64,000 nucleotides of DNA, taken from positions 372,001-436,000 of the forward strand of contig JAGMUV010000005.1 of assembly GCA_020744425.1 (NCBI GenBank), given 5' to 3'. The notes under the pieces are model-generated. The model did not search any database and was not told the DNA's origin. It saw nothing but the letters and a program-made list of their open reading frames with translations. A program made the translations under genes and the position numbers. The stretch's first letter is position 1, and each line of letters begins with the position of its first letter. Of the stretch, positions 11,540 to 21,900 are shown in pieces. The stretch comes from Dactylonectria macrodidyma (lineage: Eukaryota > Ascomycota > Sordariomycetes > Hypocreales > Nectriaceae).

Positions 11540-14500
11540 ATGGGTACAAAGCCTCAGGATATCGGTGGTGAAAAGCCTCCTTTCCAAGATGATGATACTT
11601 CGGCGGTGCCAACTCTGGAAGTGCCAAGTGCGGAAGAGTCCGAAGAAGGTGCCGGCTTTTCGACGTATGTGAGAATTTTCACCTATGCCGGGACTTCGGA
11701 GTATCTGATGCAAGCCGTGGCCCTTGTGGCTGCTGTTATTTCTGGAGCGGGTATTGCCCTTCAGACTCTCATCTTCGGAAAATTCGTCACCGCCGTCACC
11801 GATTTCGTTTCTTCGAAAACATCTCCTGCCGAGTTTCGAGACACGGCCGCACAGCTTGCCCTCTACTTTGTCTACCTTGGAAGTGGAAGACTTGTCCTAT
11901 CGTATACGTACAATTCGCTTCTTACCTACGCCGCTCACCGAATAATTCGCACCATTCGCCAATCTTACCTCAGATCCGCGCTTCGACAAGAGATTGCCTT
12001 TTTCGACTCTGATACTGGCGGCTCTATTGCAACTCAGGCCACGTCCAACGGGCAAATCATCCATGGTGGCATCAGTGAGAAGCTGGGACTTACATTTCAA
12101 GGGCTGTCTGCCTTCATAACAGCCTTCATCATTGCCTTCATCATCGAATGGAAACTGACGCTAATATGCCTCTGCATGGCTCCTGCAACTCTAATTGTCA
12201 ATGGAGCCGCTGCTGGGATCATGGCCGGTCACGAGACAAAGATTCTTGAAATACACGCTCAGGCTAACTCCTTCGCTGAGAATATTCTCTCTAGCGTGCG
12301 AACAATCCATGCCTTCGAGATGCAGGGCAGGCTGGTTAAAAAGTTCGATCACTTTCTGGCCGACGCTCACCGTGTCGGTAGTAAAATCTCACCCCTATTT
12401 GGCCTTTTATTCTCGTCCGAGTATTGTATCATCTACTTGGGATATGGCCTTGCATTTTGGCAAGGTGGCAAGATGCTGGCAAGGGGTGAGATTGAGGAGC
12501 CTGGAGTTATCTTTACGTGAGTTGATCGCAACTTGCCTCAAGTAACTAGCATCATTGCTAATGGGAAGCAGTGTTCTCCTCTCCGTAATCATCGCCGCCA
12601 CTAACCTGACAGTACTTGCACCGTATGCGATTGACTTCACCAGGGCTACGTCTGCCGCTGCGAAGCTGTTCCAGTTGATCGACAGAGTGTCTTGCATCGA
12701 CCCATTCGACCCCAACGGGACACAACCCCTGGAAATTTGCGGTGACATCGAGCTTCACAATGTGACATTTGCCTACCCTATGAGGCCAGAAGTCCCCGTT
12801 CTCAACGACTTCTCTCTCAAAATTCCTGCTGGCAAGGTCACGGCCTTGGTGGTAAGTCTTCAATGGGCTTCCTAGAAGGAGACACTCGCGCTGACCTCAA
12901 CACAGGGCCAATCTGGATCAGGCAAGAGCACCGTTATTGGCCTCCTCGAGCGTTGGTACACGCCTAGTTCGGGCACCATCAAGCTTGATGGCCACCCTAT
13001 TGATCAGTTGAACCTGAATTGGCTCCGAAGAAATGTGCGTCTGGTACAGCAGGAGCCTGTTTTATTCCAAGGCACCATTTTTGAGAACATCAAACATGGT
13101 CTGGTCAGCACCAGGTGGGAAAATGCCTCCAAAAAGGAACAACTTGACCGCATCCAGGAAGCCGCCAGGTTGGCGTTTGCCCACGACTTTATCTGTGAAC
13201 TAGCTGAAGGTTACAATACGCAAATTGGGCAACGCGGTAGCTTGCTCTCCGGAGGCCAGAAGCAACGTATAGCTATTGCTCGCAGCATCGTGTCTCAGCC
13301 TAAGATTCTTCTTTTGGATGAGGCGACCAGTGCTCTCGATCCTAAGGCTGAGGGTATCGTTCAACAGGCTCTAGATAGGGCCTCGGAAGGACGCACTACC
13401 CTTGTCATTGCACACAAGCTCGCTACCATTCAAAAGGCTGACAACATTGTGGTCATGGCCAAGGGCCAGATTGTCGAGCAGGGCACTCATGAGGCTCTTA
13501 TTGCAAACGATGATGTATATGCTCGTCTTGTCAAGATGCAGAACCTCGGTATTGCCACTCCTACCATACAGCCCGCAAGCCCAGCGTCTGGATCGGTCAA
13601 CCACGCAACATCGGACCCTGATTACCTGTCTTCTGTTCTGTCTCGGCATGCCAATTTTGCAACGGACCACGTCACTACTCGGAGCGAACGATATGACTAT
13701 AGCCACTACAAGCAGCAAGGCATCATTTCCGTCATTGCTCAACTTGTGCTGGCTACCCCTGAACTCTCTTTGTCCTACTTTTTTGTTCTGGCGAGTTGTG
13801 CATTAGCCGGTGAGTACGGTTCGAGGCCAGCCATGCAGAAACCTGTTGACGGAATATATAGGTGCTACCTTCCCCGGCCAAGCGATCCTTTTATCCAATG
13901 TGATGGAGGTATTCACGCTCACAGGATCCGAAATGGAACGCAAAGTGAACTTTTACGCAACCATGTTCGTCGTCTTAGCTGCTGGCTGTCTTGTTGCTTA
14001 CTTCGCCCTTGGGTACGCAACTAATGTGGTCGCTCACCACCTGAGCCACAAGTTCCGCAAGCAAATCCTTCAGCATATCCTTCGGCAGGACGTCGAATAT
14101 TTCGACCGTGCAGAGAATAACACAGGCGCGCTCGTCAGTCGCATCGACTCAAACCCGCAGTCCATCCTTGAGCTGATGGGATACAACATCGGTCTCATCC
14201 TGGTCTGCCTGTTCAATGTGACAGCCTGCAGCATTCTAGCTATTGTCTACAGCTGGAAGCTAGGCTTGGTCGTGGTTTGCGCTGGTCTGCCGCCCTTGGT
14301 TGGGGCGGGCTACTTCAAAATTCGATTTGATGCCAAGCTTGATCGCGATCTCTCAAAGCGATATGCGACCAGTGCTTCAATCGCCTCCGAGGCAGTTGCT
14401 GCTATTCGCACCCTGTCTTCCCTCGCTATTGAAGAGTTAGTTCTTAAGAACTATACTGATGAGCTCGATCGTGCCGTCGTGGGCTCTAAGCACCCACTGT

Positions 14501-15645
14501 TTAGTTTGATGACCTGTTTTGCCTTCACACAGGCCGTCGAGTATTGGTTTATGGCTCTTGGTTATTGGTATGGCTGTCGGCTGTTGTCTTTGGATGAAAT
14601 CAGCATCTATGCCTTCTTTGTCGCATTTCTCGGCGTCTTTTTCTCAGGACAGGCAGCTACACAACTTTTCCAATACTCGACAAGCATTACCAAGGGATTG
14701 AATGCTGCCAACTACGTTTTGTGGCTGGAAAGTCTTGAGCCAGTGGTGCGGGAGACTCCTGAGAATCGCCACAGTGGCCCACCAGCGGCAGAGTCGCTTG
14801 CTGTCGACAACGTTCACTTCTCCTACCCTCTCCGTCCAGACACTAAAATTCTCAAGGGCATCAATCTCAATGTAGGTGGAATCCTTTTCGAGGGGCAATA
14901 TTCTTGCGCCATAACCCCAAATAGACACTAATTACAGTTTCTACAGGTCGAAAAGGGTCAATTTATTGCCCTGGTCGGCCCATCCGGTTGCGGCAAGTCC
15001 ACAATGATTGCCATGCTCGAGCGCTTCTACGATCCCACGACCGGCTCTATTTGTATCGACACCCTTGCCCTCCCTTCACTCAACCCGCGACTATACCGCC
15101 AAAGCATTTCTCTCGTCCAGCAAGAACCAATGCTTTTCCAAGGCTCGATTCGCCAGAATGTAGCTCTTGGTGTTGATGATGCCAAAACCGACCTGGGATC
15201 CTCTTCTCATGATGAGACATTGGCGTCAGACGAAAGGATCGAATCCGCCCTCCGAGACGCAAATGCATGGGACTTCGTCTCTTCGCTCCCCGAGGGCCTA
15301 TCAACTCTTGTCGGGTCGAGTGGAACGCAGCTCTCCGGTGGCCAGCGACAGCGTATTGCGATCGCTCGTGCACTGATCCGCAACCCAAGGATTTTGCTGC
15401 TTGATGAGGCCACCAGTGCTCTTGATACGGAGAGCGAAAAGGTAGTTCAAAGCGCATTGAGCCACGCAGCAAAAAGCAGCAACAGGATTACGTTTGCTGT
15501 TGCACATCGATTTAGTACGATCAAAGATGCCGATATGATTTGTGTTTTCTACGGAGGCAAAATCGTGGAGATGGGGACTCATGAAGAGCTAATTGAACAG
15601 GACAGCATGTATCGTAAGATGTGTGAAGCGCAAGCTCTGGATTGA
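11540..15645 (+). CDS. Full-size ABC-B (MDR/P-glycoprotein type) exporter
   Basis: An ATP-driven membrane exporter of hydrophobic compounds. Exons: 11540-12516, 12572-12851, 12906-13809, 13862-14871, 14947-15645 (1289 residues), in a TMD-NBD-TMD-NBD layout. NBD1 has Walker A GQSGSGKST, Q-loop LVQQEPVLFQG, signature LSGGQKQR and Walker B ILLLDEATSALD. NBD2 has Walker A GPSGCGKST, signature LSGGQRQR and ILLLDEATSALD. Both sites therefore keep canonical catalytic residues, unlike the degenerate pairs of many PDR/ABC-C proteins. Each half has about six predicted membrane helices, and the second transmembrane half starts around ATFPGQAILLSNV. The start MGTKPQD was chosen because earlier in-frame ATGs lie in CT-rich leader. 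Placed head-to-head with a Zn2Cys6 gene, it is likely inducible and may protect the cell from a toxic or secreted metabolite. The actual substrate is unknown. Confidence 0.95.
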
Positions 15646-15827
15646 AGGCTTCTCAAAGCAGGTTTTAAATAGCCTAGTTAGGGCTAGGTTAGTTTAAATC
15701 ACAGCTTTATCATCTATCCAAACACTTCCGATGGTGGTTTTACTGTCAACATCGCCAAGAACCTTATTCAGAAGATCCGCGGAACTGCTGCCTCTTGCAA
15801 TAGTAGTGTCGGATTGCGTTGATGTGA

Positions 15828-16793
15828 CTATAACCTAGGTTTTAGCTGGTCAATCCGGTATAAGACTTCAGCTGCATTGAACCACCCTTCGTATTCAACG
15901 TAGTCCATAGTTTCATCGAGGTCGAAATGGTAGTGGCCGCCACGTCGATCCCCTCTAGGCCCGTCACCCTCAAAGCAGTGCGTATGTTCCATCCTCAAGC
16001 CCATTCCTTGGTCATCGCCCGAGTGGAAGACGGTCAGGCAGACCAGGGAGGTATCGACGTCGAAGAACTTCAACCAATTTTGCACGTCCTTTTCATCCTT
16101 GAACGGCTTCTGAGGAAAATCCGGCATGACGTGTAACTTTGTTTTGCCCTTGTGAATCACAAAGACACCCCCCAAACTGATAAGCTTGTCGCCATAGACG
16201 GCACCGACAGCGGCTCGGATGGCGTTGGTAAAATTTGCCTTGCCAATTCTTCCCCTAGCTGTGACATGAAGCAACGGGCCACTCTTGCCTTCACACCCAA
16301 AGAGGTTGCACATCAGACCAAACCCGGTGGACTCACCAATCTTCCCACAACAAGCCTGTCCGTCCTCTGTGATTTTGGCGTAGTGCGTCCAGTTTTGCAA
16401 GGTTCCCTCTGATGTAGTTCCATATGCCAGGTTAGGCATCAGCTCGGAGTTATATCCGAGGACGTGAAAGGGCCCAGCACCGGCTCCGAGAAGCACTCCG
16501 CTGTCTGGCGACATTTCCATCAGCTTTGAGACGGCGAGTAGATCGTACTGTGCGCTGCGGTTCGCCTCAGGCCTGAGGTTGGCTTGACCTCCCACATCGG
16601 CGATGCGCGCATTTCCCGACAGACCTGGGCCTGCCAGATAGAATGGTCTTCGTCTAAGGTCGGGTGGCGTCGAGACGCTAACATTGACAGCGGAGAAGTT
16701 GGATCGTAATCCATTGCCGATTGCCGAAGCGAGGTCATCAAGCGAAGGCGGGAAGAGAGCCAGTTTGCGGACTGGCCACTGAGGATTGTCCAT
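15828..16793 (-). CDS. DUF1907 zinc-dependent ester hydrolase (C11orf54-like)
   Basis: Intronless, 321 residues from MDNPQWPVRK. The frame is open for 79 codons upstream (to 17030), but the conserved family start (FPPSLDDLASAIGNGL) supports the ATG at 16793. Family landmarks are a LGAGAGPFHVLGYNSE motif, a central LFGCEGK segment and the C-terminal zinc ligands MEHTHCFEGDG and GGHYHFDLDETMDYVEY. This is DUF1907, the fold of human C11orf54/PTD012, a zinc-binding protein with ester-hydrolase activity on model substrates. The physiological substrate is unknown. It lies tail-to-tail with the ABC exporter, with only 182 bases between stop codons. Confidence 0.92.
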   Translation of the reverse strand: MDNPQWPVRKLALFPPSLDDLASAIGNGLRSNFSAVNVSVSTPPDLRRRPFYLAGPGLSGNARIADVGGQANLRPEANRSAQYDLLAVSKLMEMSPDSGVLLGAGAGPFHVLGYNSELMPNLAYGTTSEGTLQNWTHYAKITEDGQACCGKIGESTGFGLMCNLFGCEGKSGPLLHVTARGRIGKANFTNAIRAAVGAVYGDKLISLGGVFVIHKGKTKLHVMPDFPQKPFKDEKDVQNWLKFFDVDTSLVCLTVFHSGDDQGMGLRMEHTHCFEGDGPRGDRRGGHYHFDLDETMDYVEYEGWFNAAEVLYRIDQLKPRL

Positions 16794-17424
16794 GCTGCAG
16801 AAATGAACTGGCTGTACTTTGAGGTCCAATATAACTGTCCAGCGAAGTAATATTGCCAGGGTTGGGGGCAGAGTGACCAATGTCTTCTGTCTGAGGGAGG
16901 TAAGCCGACATGGCTCAAAGGATGCGGGGGTGATGATGTTGGGTGCCCGATATTGTGGGTAGTAGTACTGCTTATGCCGCTTGTCTAGACCCTGCCTAGG
17001 CCCTGTAAAAGAGCATGATAGAGACAACAAGCAACGCCTTTGACTAAGCCAGATCCGTTCATGTAAACGACATCACCAATCACACGATTTCTTCGTATCG
17101 GTCGCGCTACGTTAGGTTTCGATGCTGAAGCCCGCAATTCTGACACAGCTGAGGATTGAGTACACCGTTGCATGTAAACTAAGGTAGGTAGCTGGCTTGG
17201 TTCTAAGAGTCAGCAGACACGGCACCATATTTTCGGTCCAACATTTCAGACCAGCGCCTACAATTAGATGCATGGATCTTGGAGGCCACATATATAAAGA
17301 TCCTCTCATCCCACTACTTGGTTCGCCTGAAACAAAAACTGAACACAATCCACGCGTTGCGTCGTGCCGTCTTGTTACTCAACCCCCCTCCCCCTCCTAC
17401 TTTTTTTCGGTATTTGTCACAATC
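16794..17424. promoter_or_regulatory. Divergent promoter, DUF1907 hydrolase and cupin
   Basis: A 631-base divergent interval. A TATATAAA box at 17291-17298 and a CT/poly-T-rich leader serve the cupin gene. No other element is assigned. Confidence 0.5.
17291..17298 (+). promoter_or_regulatory. TATA box of the cupin gene
   Basis: TATATAAA lies 127 bases upstream of the cupin ATG and is followed by a pyrimidine-rich leader ending TCACAATCATGG, a good fungal core-promoter arrangement. Confidence 0.6.
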
Positions 17425-18057
17425 ATGGACGAGAAAGCTGCAGTGAAAGCCATGGCCACGCCTGATCGGCAAATTTCATTCGTCCCGGCCAAAGCTGGTG
17501 ACATTATACATATTGGACCTAACATCTGTCGGATTTTGGAGGACGGCTCAAATACTGGTATTGCACTACCGCGACTGGCATCATGATGGAAACTCTAGCA
17601 CAACATTGACCCTCTGAATCTAAGATCTTAGATGTGGCTGACTCCATGGCTCTCTACAGATAATCGGCTGGGCACAGCCGAGTTCATCATTCCTGCCAAG
17701 ATGAATGGTCCTCCGGCGCACTGGCACGAGATGCATGACGAGACCTTCCTCGTCACGGCGGGCACGATTCGCTTCCACGCGCTTGAGGGTAAGACGGTGG
17801 ATGCCCAGGCCGGAGACTACGTCGTAGTGCCGATCCGCGCGCCCCATGCCTTCTCCAACCCCGGTGACGTGGAGGCGCGCTTCATTAACACCTTCACGCC
17901 ATCTTTCTATATCAATTATTTTAAGTTGATGGAAAAGATGTTCAACTCTGGCATGCCTATGAACAAAGACACGGTTCAGCAGGCAATGTCGCAGTTCGCC
18001 ACGCTCCCTGCTGATGTGGAAAAGATGGAGATGAAAGCGACCGATGGAGGCAAGTGA
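17425..18057 (+). CDS. Small cupin-domain protein (quercetin-dioxygenase-like fold)
   Basis: Two exons, 17425-17557 and 17660-18057 (176 residues), joined to read SNTDNRLGTAEF. The single cupin barrel has the metal-site pattern HWHEMHDETF (HxH then E) and a second-motif histidine in RAPHAFSN. These are the ligands for Fe, Mn or Ni in dioxygenases and isomerases of this fold. The C-terminal helix region (YFKLMEKMFNSGMPM to the end) matches the shape of fungal quercetin 2,3-dioxygenase-like cupins found beside specialised-metabolite genes. Reaction and substrate are not assigned. An ATG at 17197 in the same ORF lies upstream of the TATA box and is rejected as start. Confidence 0.88.
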
Positions 18058-18664
18058 GCAAGGACTCGTCAGTGGATCAAAGGGCAATAAGTCACCGCCA
18101 GCAAATTTGGGACGCTGACCATTTGGACAAGTACATGATAGATTGAAATCCCTTGTCGGCACCGCAGGTCCAAATCCTTAGTGAACGTGAAAGCATCGCT
18201 CTTGAACCCCAATCCCGCTCACCAGCCGTAATGTTCCGGTAGAATTACATCCACCTGATAGCCACCAACAAGTTGCTTCCAATATTCCAACCTCGAAGAT
18301 AATATTGGGGAGAAAGGAGAATTACCCGCTCTGTGGCGTCACTTCTCTCAGATAGACATAAACGGCTTCTTTTGCGTATGCTTACGAACTATTCAACAAC
18401 ATAATTTGACGGCCAAGCTTGGAGGTTTACAATGCTTAGTTGGTTGTTTTATACTGGTCGTCGTGTATTCTGGGTATTTCACCTTCCGCTATTCTCCCAT
18501 TTGTTGCCATGGCATTTTCTAGCTCATCCTTTCAACTTTGATTTAGTCAGGTTCTTGAAGATAGCCCTCGGTGGCCCTTGAACTAGGCGCCTAGCGAGCT
18601 GAAAGAGGGAATGTACCACAGTGGACAGGCTGCAGTGTCGACAAAAAGCGCCAACCCTTGAGGC
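18058..18664. other. Spacer between convergent genes, with possible coding relic
   Basis: No intact gene. A protein-like stretch on the minus strand at about 18219-18381 is listed separately as a possible relic. Confidence 0.5.
18219..18381 (-). pseudogene. Possible relic of an unidentified gene (C-terminal end)
   Basis: On the minus strand 18381-18325 reads AYAKEAVYVYLREVTPQSG, and in a different frame 18293-18219 reads RLEYWKQLVGGYQ continuing to VDVILPEHYGW and a stop. Both look like real protein (amphipathic, aromatic-rich), and the 31 bases between them are too few for an intron. A shift of frame would join them, as in a decaying gene. The family is not recognised and chance is possible. 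No convincing upstream exon was found before the NmrA-like gene. Confidence 0.25.
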
Positions 18665-19431
18665 TCAGTTTGAGACGATGATCCTTTTGTTGCTAAACTC
18701 GTCTCCCATCTTCCCCCCCGCCACGCCCACCATCCATCTTGCACAGCTCTCGCGCGTGATGGAGAAGCTGGTGCCGGTTTGCGTGTGTGCGAACGTTCTC
18801 ACCGACTTGCGACCCTCTTGGCTCAGCGCGGCTGCCAGAACGACAGTCCAAAGCACGTCGTCGCCACAATTGCCTTCGATCTCGGCATCGACCGCGTTGT
18901 GGTCCTCGTATGTCTTGCCGATGTTGCTGTAGTCGATGATGAACTTGGTAATGAGTGGCGACACCTTGCGGCTCTCGCCAGCACCGAGCGCATTCATTGC
19001 GATCAGCCGTGGTTTATGCTCCTCTGGCTGCGGCTGTTGCTCAAGCAGCGCATGCGCCGCGATGGCGGTTGCATCGGCGAGCAGTCGAGCCGGGCCGTGG
19101 AACTTGGCCCATGGGTTCCAGTCATTTGCCCGGACCGGGTTTAGACACTGGAGCACCGAGTTGACCGGTTTTCCAGACGCGCTGAAAGCGCGGTGCATGT
19201 CGTCTTTTGACAAGGCGGAGCCTTTGACAACGGTGAGTTTCTCGTGTAGGCTTATGTTGGAGGTGTTGCGAGCCAGAATCGTGACATGGTGACCTGCAGA
19301 CACCTTAGTGTCAGGGCAACCGTGTTCAGTCGGGGAAGGCAACGCAATCTTATGGACATACCTTGTTCGAGGGCGTACTTGTAGCTAATGACACCCGTCT
19401 TCCCAGTGGCGCCGAGTATGAGAAGATGCAT
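18665..19431 (-). CDS. NmrA-like / NAD(P)-binding Rossmann protein
   Basis: Exons 19431-19362 and 19293-18665 (232 residues). The first exon, beginning MHLLILGATGKTG, supplies the GxxGxxG dinucleotide-binding loop, and the join gives LEQGHHVTILARN, the second strand of the Rossmann fold. No SDR Tyr-x3-Lys catalytic pair is visible, so it is placed with atypical SDRs of the NmrA/NAD(P)H-binding (PF13460) group. Members act as redox sensors, reductases or isomerases. It lies between a cupin and a beta-propeller gene in the putative metabolite locus; its function there is unknown. Confidence 0.88.
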
Positions 19432-20216
19432 CTTGACCCAGACTCAGCAAGTAATGTGAGGTAGTGGGTTCGTTTGATGATGACGGAAGAGATCAAGGCT
19501 GCCTAGAGGTGAAGCCTGTGCCATTGCATGTCGGAGGAGCTGGCTAGGTATTTATCCTTGTCTCGATAAATCCAAAGCTGGTGACAAGGGGATTTGCTGG
19601 GGCGTTAAAGCTCTCGCTCGATGTAGCTCACCAGAACTACTGATGTGATGTTCAATCCAATCCCTGTGCCACTTTCTGGGAACACGATGTGACCCCAGCT
19701 AACCTAGTTCAGGCATTGGAACGATGCGGCACCGCGCGGGGGCGCAAGATAACCAAGGCTGAAAAGCAAATATGACCTCCTCTGTAAGCTTGTGTGCTGT
19801 ATGTTGGATGCGCCACGTTCATTCTGGTAAAATGAATTTGCGTGGCTCTCCAGGGCTCCTCCAGGCCCCACGCTGGGGGCTATATCAACGTCGATTCTAT
19901 ATTTTCCGGATACAGTCAAGCAGACAAAGAAGTCTATTGCCATCTACGGCCGCCATACAATGGCACAACGCACGACTTTCAGCACCTTTGTTTTAGACCT
20001 CTTAGGATTCATGATTCGGGCAAGGGTGTATTTTCTAAGTCATAGGGATCTTGAAACGCTGTGCACCATCCTTGCGGCATCTGTATCTGCCAACATATCC
20101 TAAGGTACCTTATTAATGTGCACAATATATCAGAGGGACACTATCAGATCCTTGGCTGATACAGTTGGGCCTTGAGAGTTACAGGAATTCCCAAGTAGAC
20201 AGGTTCTCATCCTCAA
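19432..20216. other. Intergenic, promoter of the NmrA-like gene
   Basis: No gene is recognised; the short open frames on both strands lack protein character. It holds the promoter of the NmrA-like gene and the 3' flank of the beta-propeller gene. Confidence 0.5.
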
Positions 20217-21227
20217 CTAACACTTGACATTGAGCGAAAACAGTTGGCCCCCGGTAGACGTTGTGTTGGAACCCAGGTACGCCCCCGCGGTTGCAAAGTA
20301 CAGAATGCCCTGATCTCTCCTTGTTTGACCAAACACGGCCGACACTGGTTGGCTGATGGACAGGGAGCCATACTCCCAGGAAGCCACCATGCGGCCCTTA
20401 CCTGCGGCCGTGATCTTCTCAATACCGCTGAGGCTCTCCGAGCCGGTGGCGAGGAATGCAACGCCGTCACGCCTCAGAGCAAAATCATCGAATGTCGACC
20501 CGTCGGAGCCCCGCGCGATCACCTCTGCCGGGGTCCCGACAGCAAGACCCTCACGAGTGATTGCGAGGCGACCGTACAAGCGCTGATTTGTGTTGGTAAA
20601 GTACAGCCATCCGCCTAGGGCGTGAACTCCGTTGATTCCGAGCGTCAGGTTCGACCCGGGGTCGGGTACAGGGGCGAAGAGTGGATCTGAGATGACGGTT
20701 TCAACGCATCCTGTACGTGTGTCCAGCCGGAGTAGAGAGCCGGCAGCACAATCTGCAACAAGCAGATAGTGCGGCGAGTGAGGCACAGGCGTCAGGCCGT
20801 TCAGCCATGCCGCCGACGGTATGGGGAACGCCTTCGTCTTGACACCAGTCTGTGTGAGCGTGACGTGCTGGACAACGTTGGAACCCGGCTCTACCAGCCC
20901 CTCATCCCACGAGAAGTTACTCGCAGTAGCAACAACGGTATCCGGTGACGGGGAGGCAAGCCCAAAGATGGCCGAGGAGTACGGCGCGAACGAGGCGAAC
21001 AAGTAGGGAGTGGCGCCTAAGGGACCTTTGAGAGGGTTGATGCTGTAGAGATCTCCAGTGTACGCATTGCACACGACGACGGTGCCATTTGGAAGAATAG
21101 TAAGGTTTTCGATCCGGACTGAAGGCGGGAACTGAGTGAGCAGCGTCGGTTGTGACTTGTCGCTGGCTGCATGTACTAGCGAGTGCAGTGATGTAAGCAG
21201 AGCCGTCAGGCTCAACGCGGAACGCAT
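20217..21227 (-). CDS. Secreted SMP-30-like six-bladed beta-propeller (possible hetero-Diels-Alderase-type)
   Basis: Intronless, 336 residues. An N-terminal signal peptide is clear (MRSALSLTALLTSLHSLVHAA). The body has repeating blade-like segments: ENLTILPNGTVVVCNAYTG, LTPVPHSPHYLLVADC, GINGVHALGGWLYFTN and FDDFALRRDGVAFLAT. This is the SMP-30/gluconolactonase-like arrangement common in fungal metabolite clusters. Several fungal proteins of this shape, for example AsR5 and EupF in tropolonic sesquiterpene pathways, are established hetero-Diels-Alderases, while others have no known activity. Neighbouring FAD monooxygenase, cupin and NmrA-like genes make a biosynthetic role attractive. I cannot tell from sequence whether it is a pericyclase, a lactonase or a binding protein. 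Several N-glycosylation sequons are present. Confidence 0.88.
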   Translation of the reverse strand: MRSALSLTALLTSLHSLVHAASDKSQPTLLTQFPPSVRIENLTILPNGTVVVCNAYTGDLYSINPLKGPLGATPYLFASFAPYSSAIFGLASPSPDTVVATASNFSWDEGLVEPGSNVVQHVTLTQTGVKTKAFPIPSAAWLNGLTPVPHSPHYLLVADCAAGSLLRLDTRTGCVETVISDPLFAPVPDPGSNLTLGINGVHALGGWLYFTNTNQRLYGRLAITREGLAVGTPAEVIARGSDGSTFDDFALRRDGVAFLATGSESLSGIEKITAAGKGRMVASWEYGSLSISQPVSAVFGQTRRDQGILYFATAGAYLGSNTTSTGGQLFSLNVKC

Positions 21228-21900
21228 GACGATAGAGCAGGAAGCAAAGAGACTAGGAGCACGTCGAGCTTGATGGTGTGGCAGTCCGGAGTAGCTGGAC
21301 GGAATCGGCTCTATTCAAATAGCCATTGACTGTATTCAACCAACGACGCCGAGACCCGGCGGCAACAGAGCTGGTAGCCATGGCGGAGGTGCAAATGAGT
21401 TAGCACGGAGCCTTGTTGTAAGAGACGCCATGGTGAACTGGTCATGAAGACAGAAGCTGTGTAAGCCGAAGTGATTGCGATTGGTCATGTCGTTCAGATT
21501 TCCTAAATCGATCTAGTTGCAAACGGCGGCAGGGTTGCAGCTCCAAGTTACATCGCTTCAACTAGGACGTATATAGTAACATTTGCTCGTTGGACTAGCC
21601 AGTCGAACCGTACAAATCACGTCAATGCCACCTTCCTTCTACCAGTACCGATCGCAGCTGCACATTTCCATTCGTTCCACCTTCCCGTAGACTGTCTTCG
21701 TGCAGCGAGAACGCCGAAGGATCGACCAACTAACCCTATTTGACAACACATAGAGAGGGGGGGAATTCTGACAGCCCGAGTGGAGTTTTCGTTCCTATTT
21801 CCTATTTAAGCGCAATAGTGCCCGGTATTGCGCCACCAGGCCTGCTCTAGGAGCACATCAACCCAACCAGCCCATTCGCGGGGCCGCAATACTCGAATAC
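21228..21900. promoter_or_regulatory. Divergent promoter, beta-propeller and second Zn2Cys6 gene
   Basis: A 673-base head-to-head interval, so the regulator at 21901 may control the propeller gene. No specific operator is assigned. Confidence 0.5.

Noticed and set aside
16794..17030. 79-residue N-terminal extension of the DUF1907 protein
   Set aside because: The conserved family start lies just after the ATG at 16793; the extension contains no family sequence.
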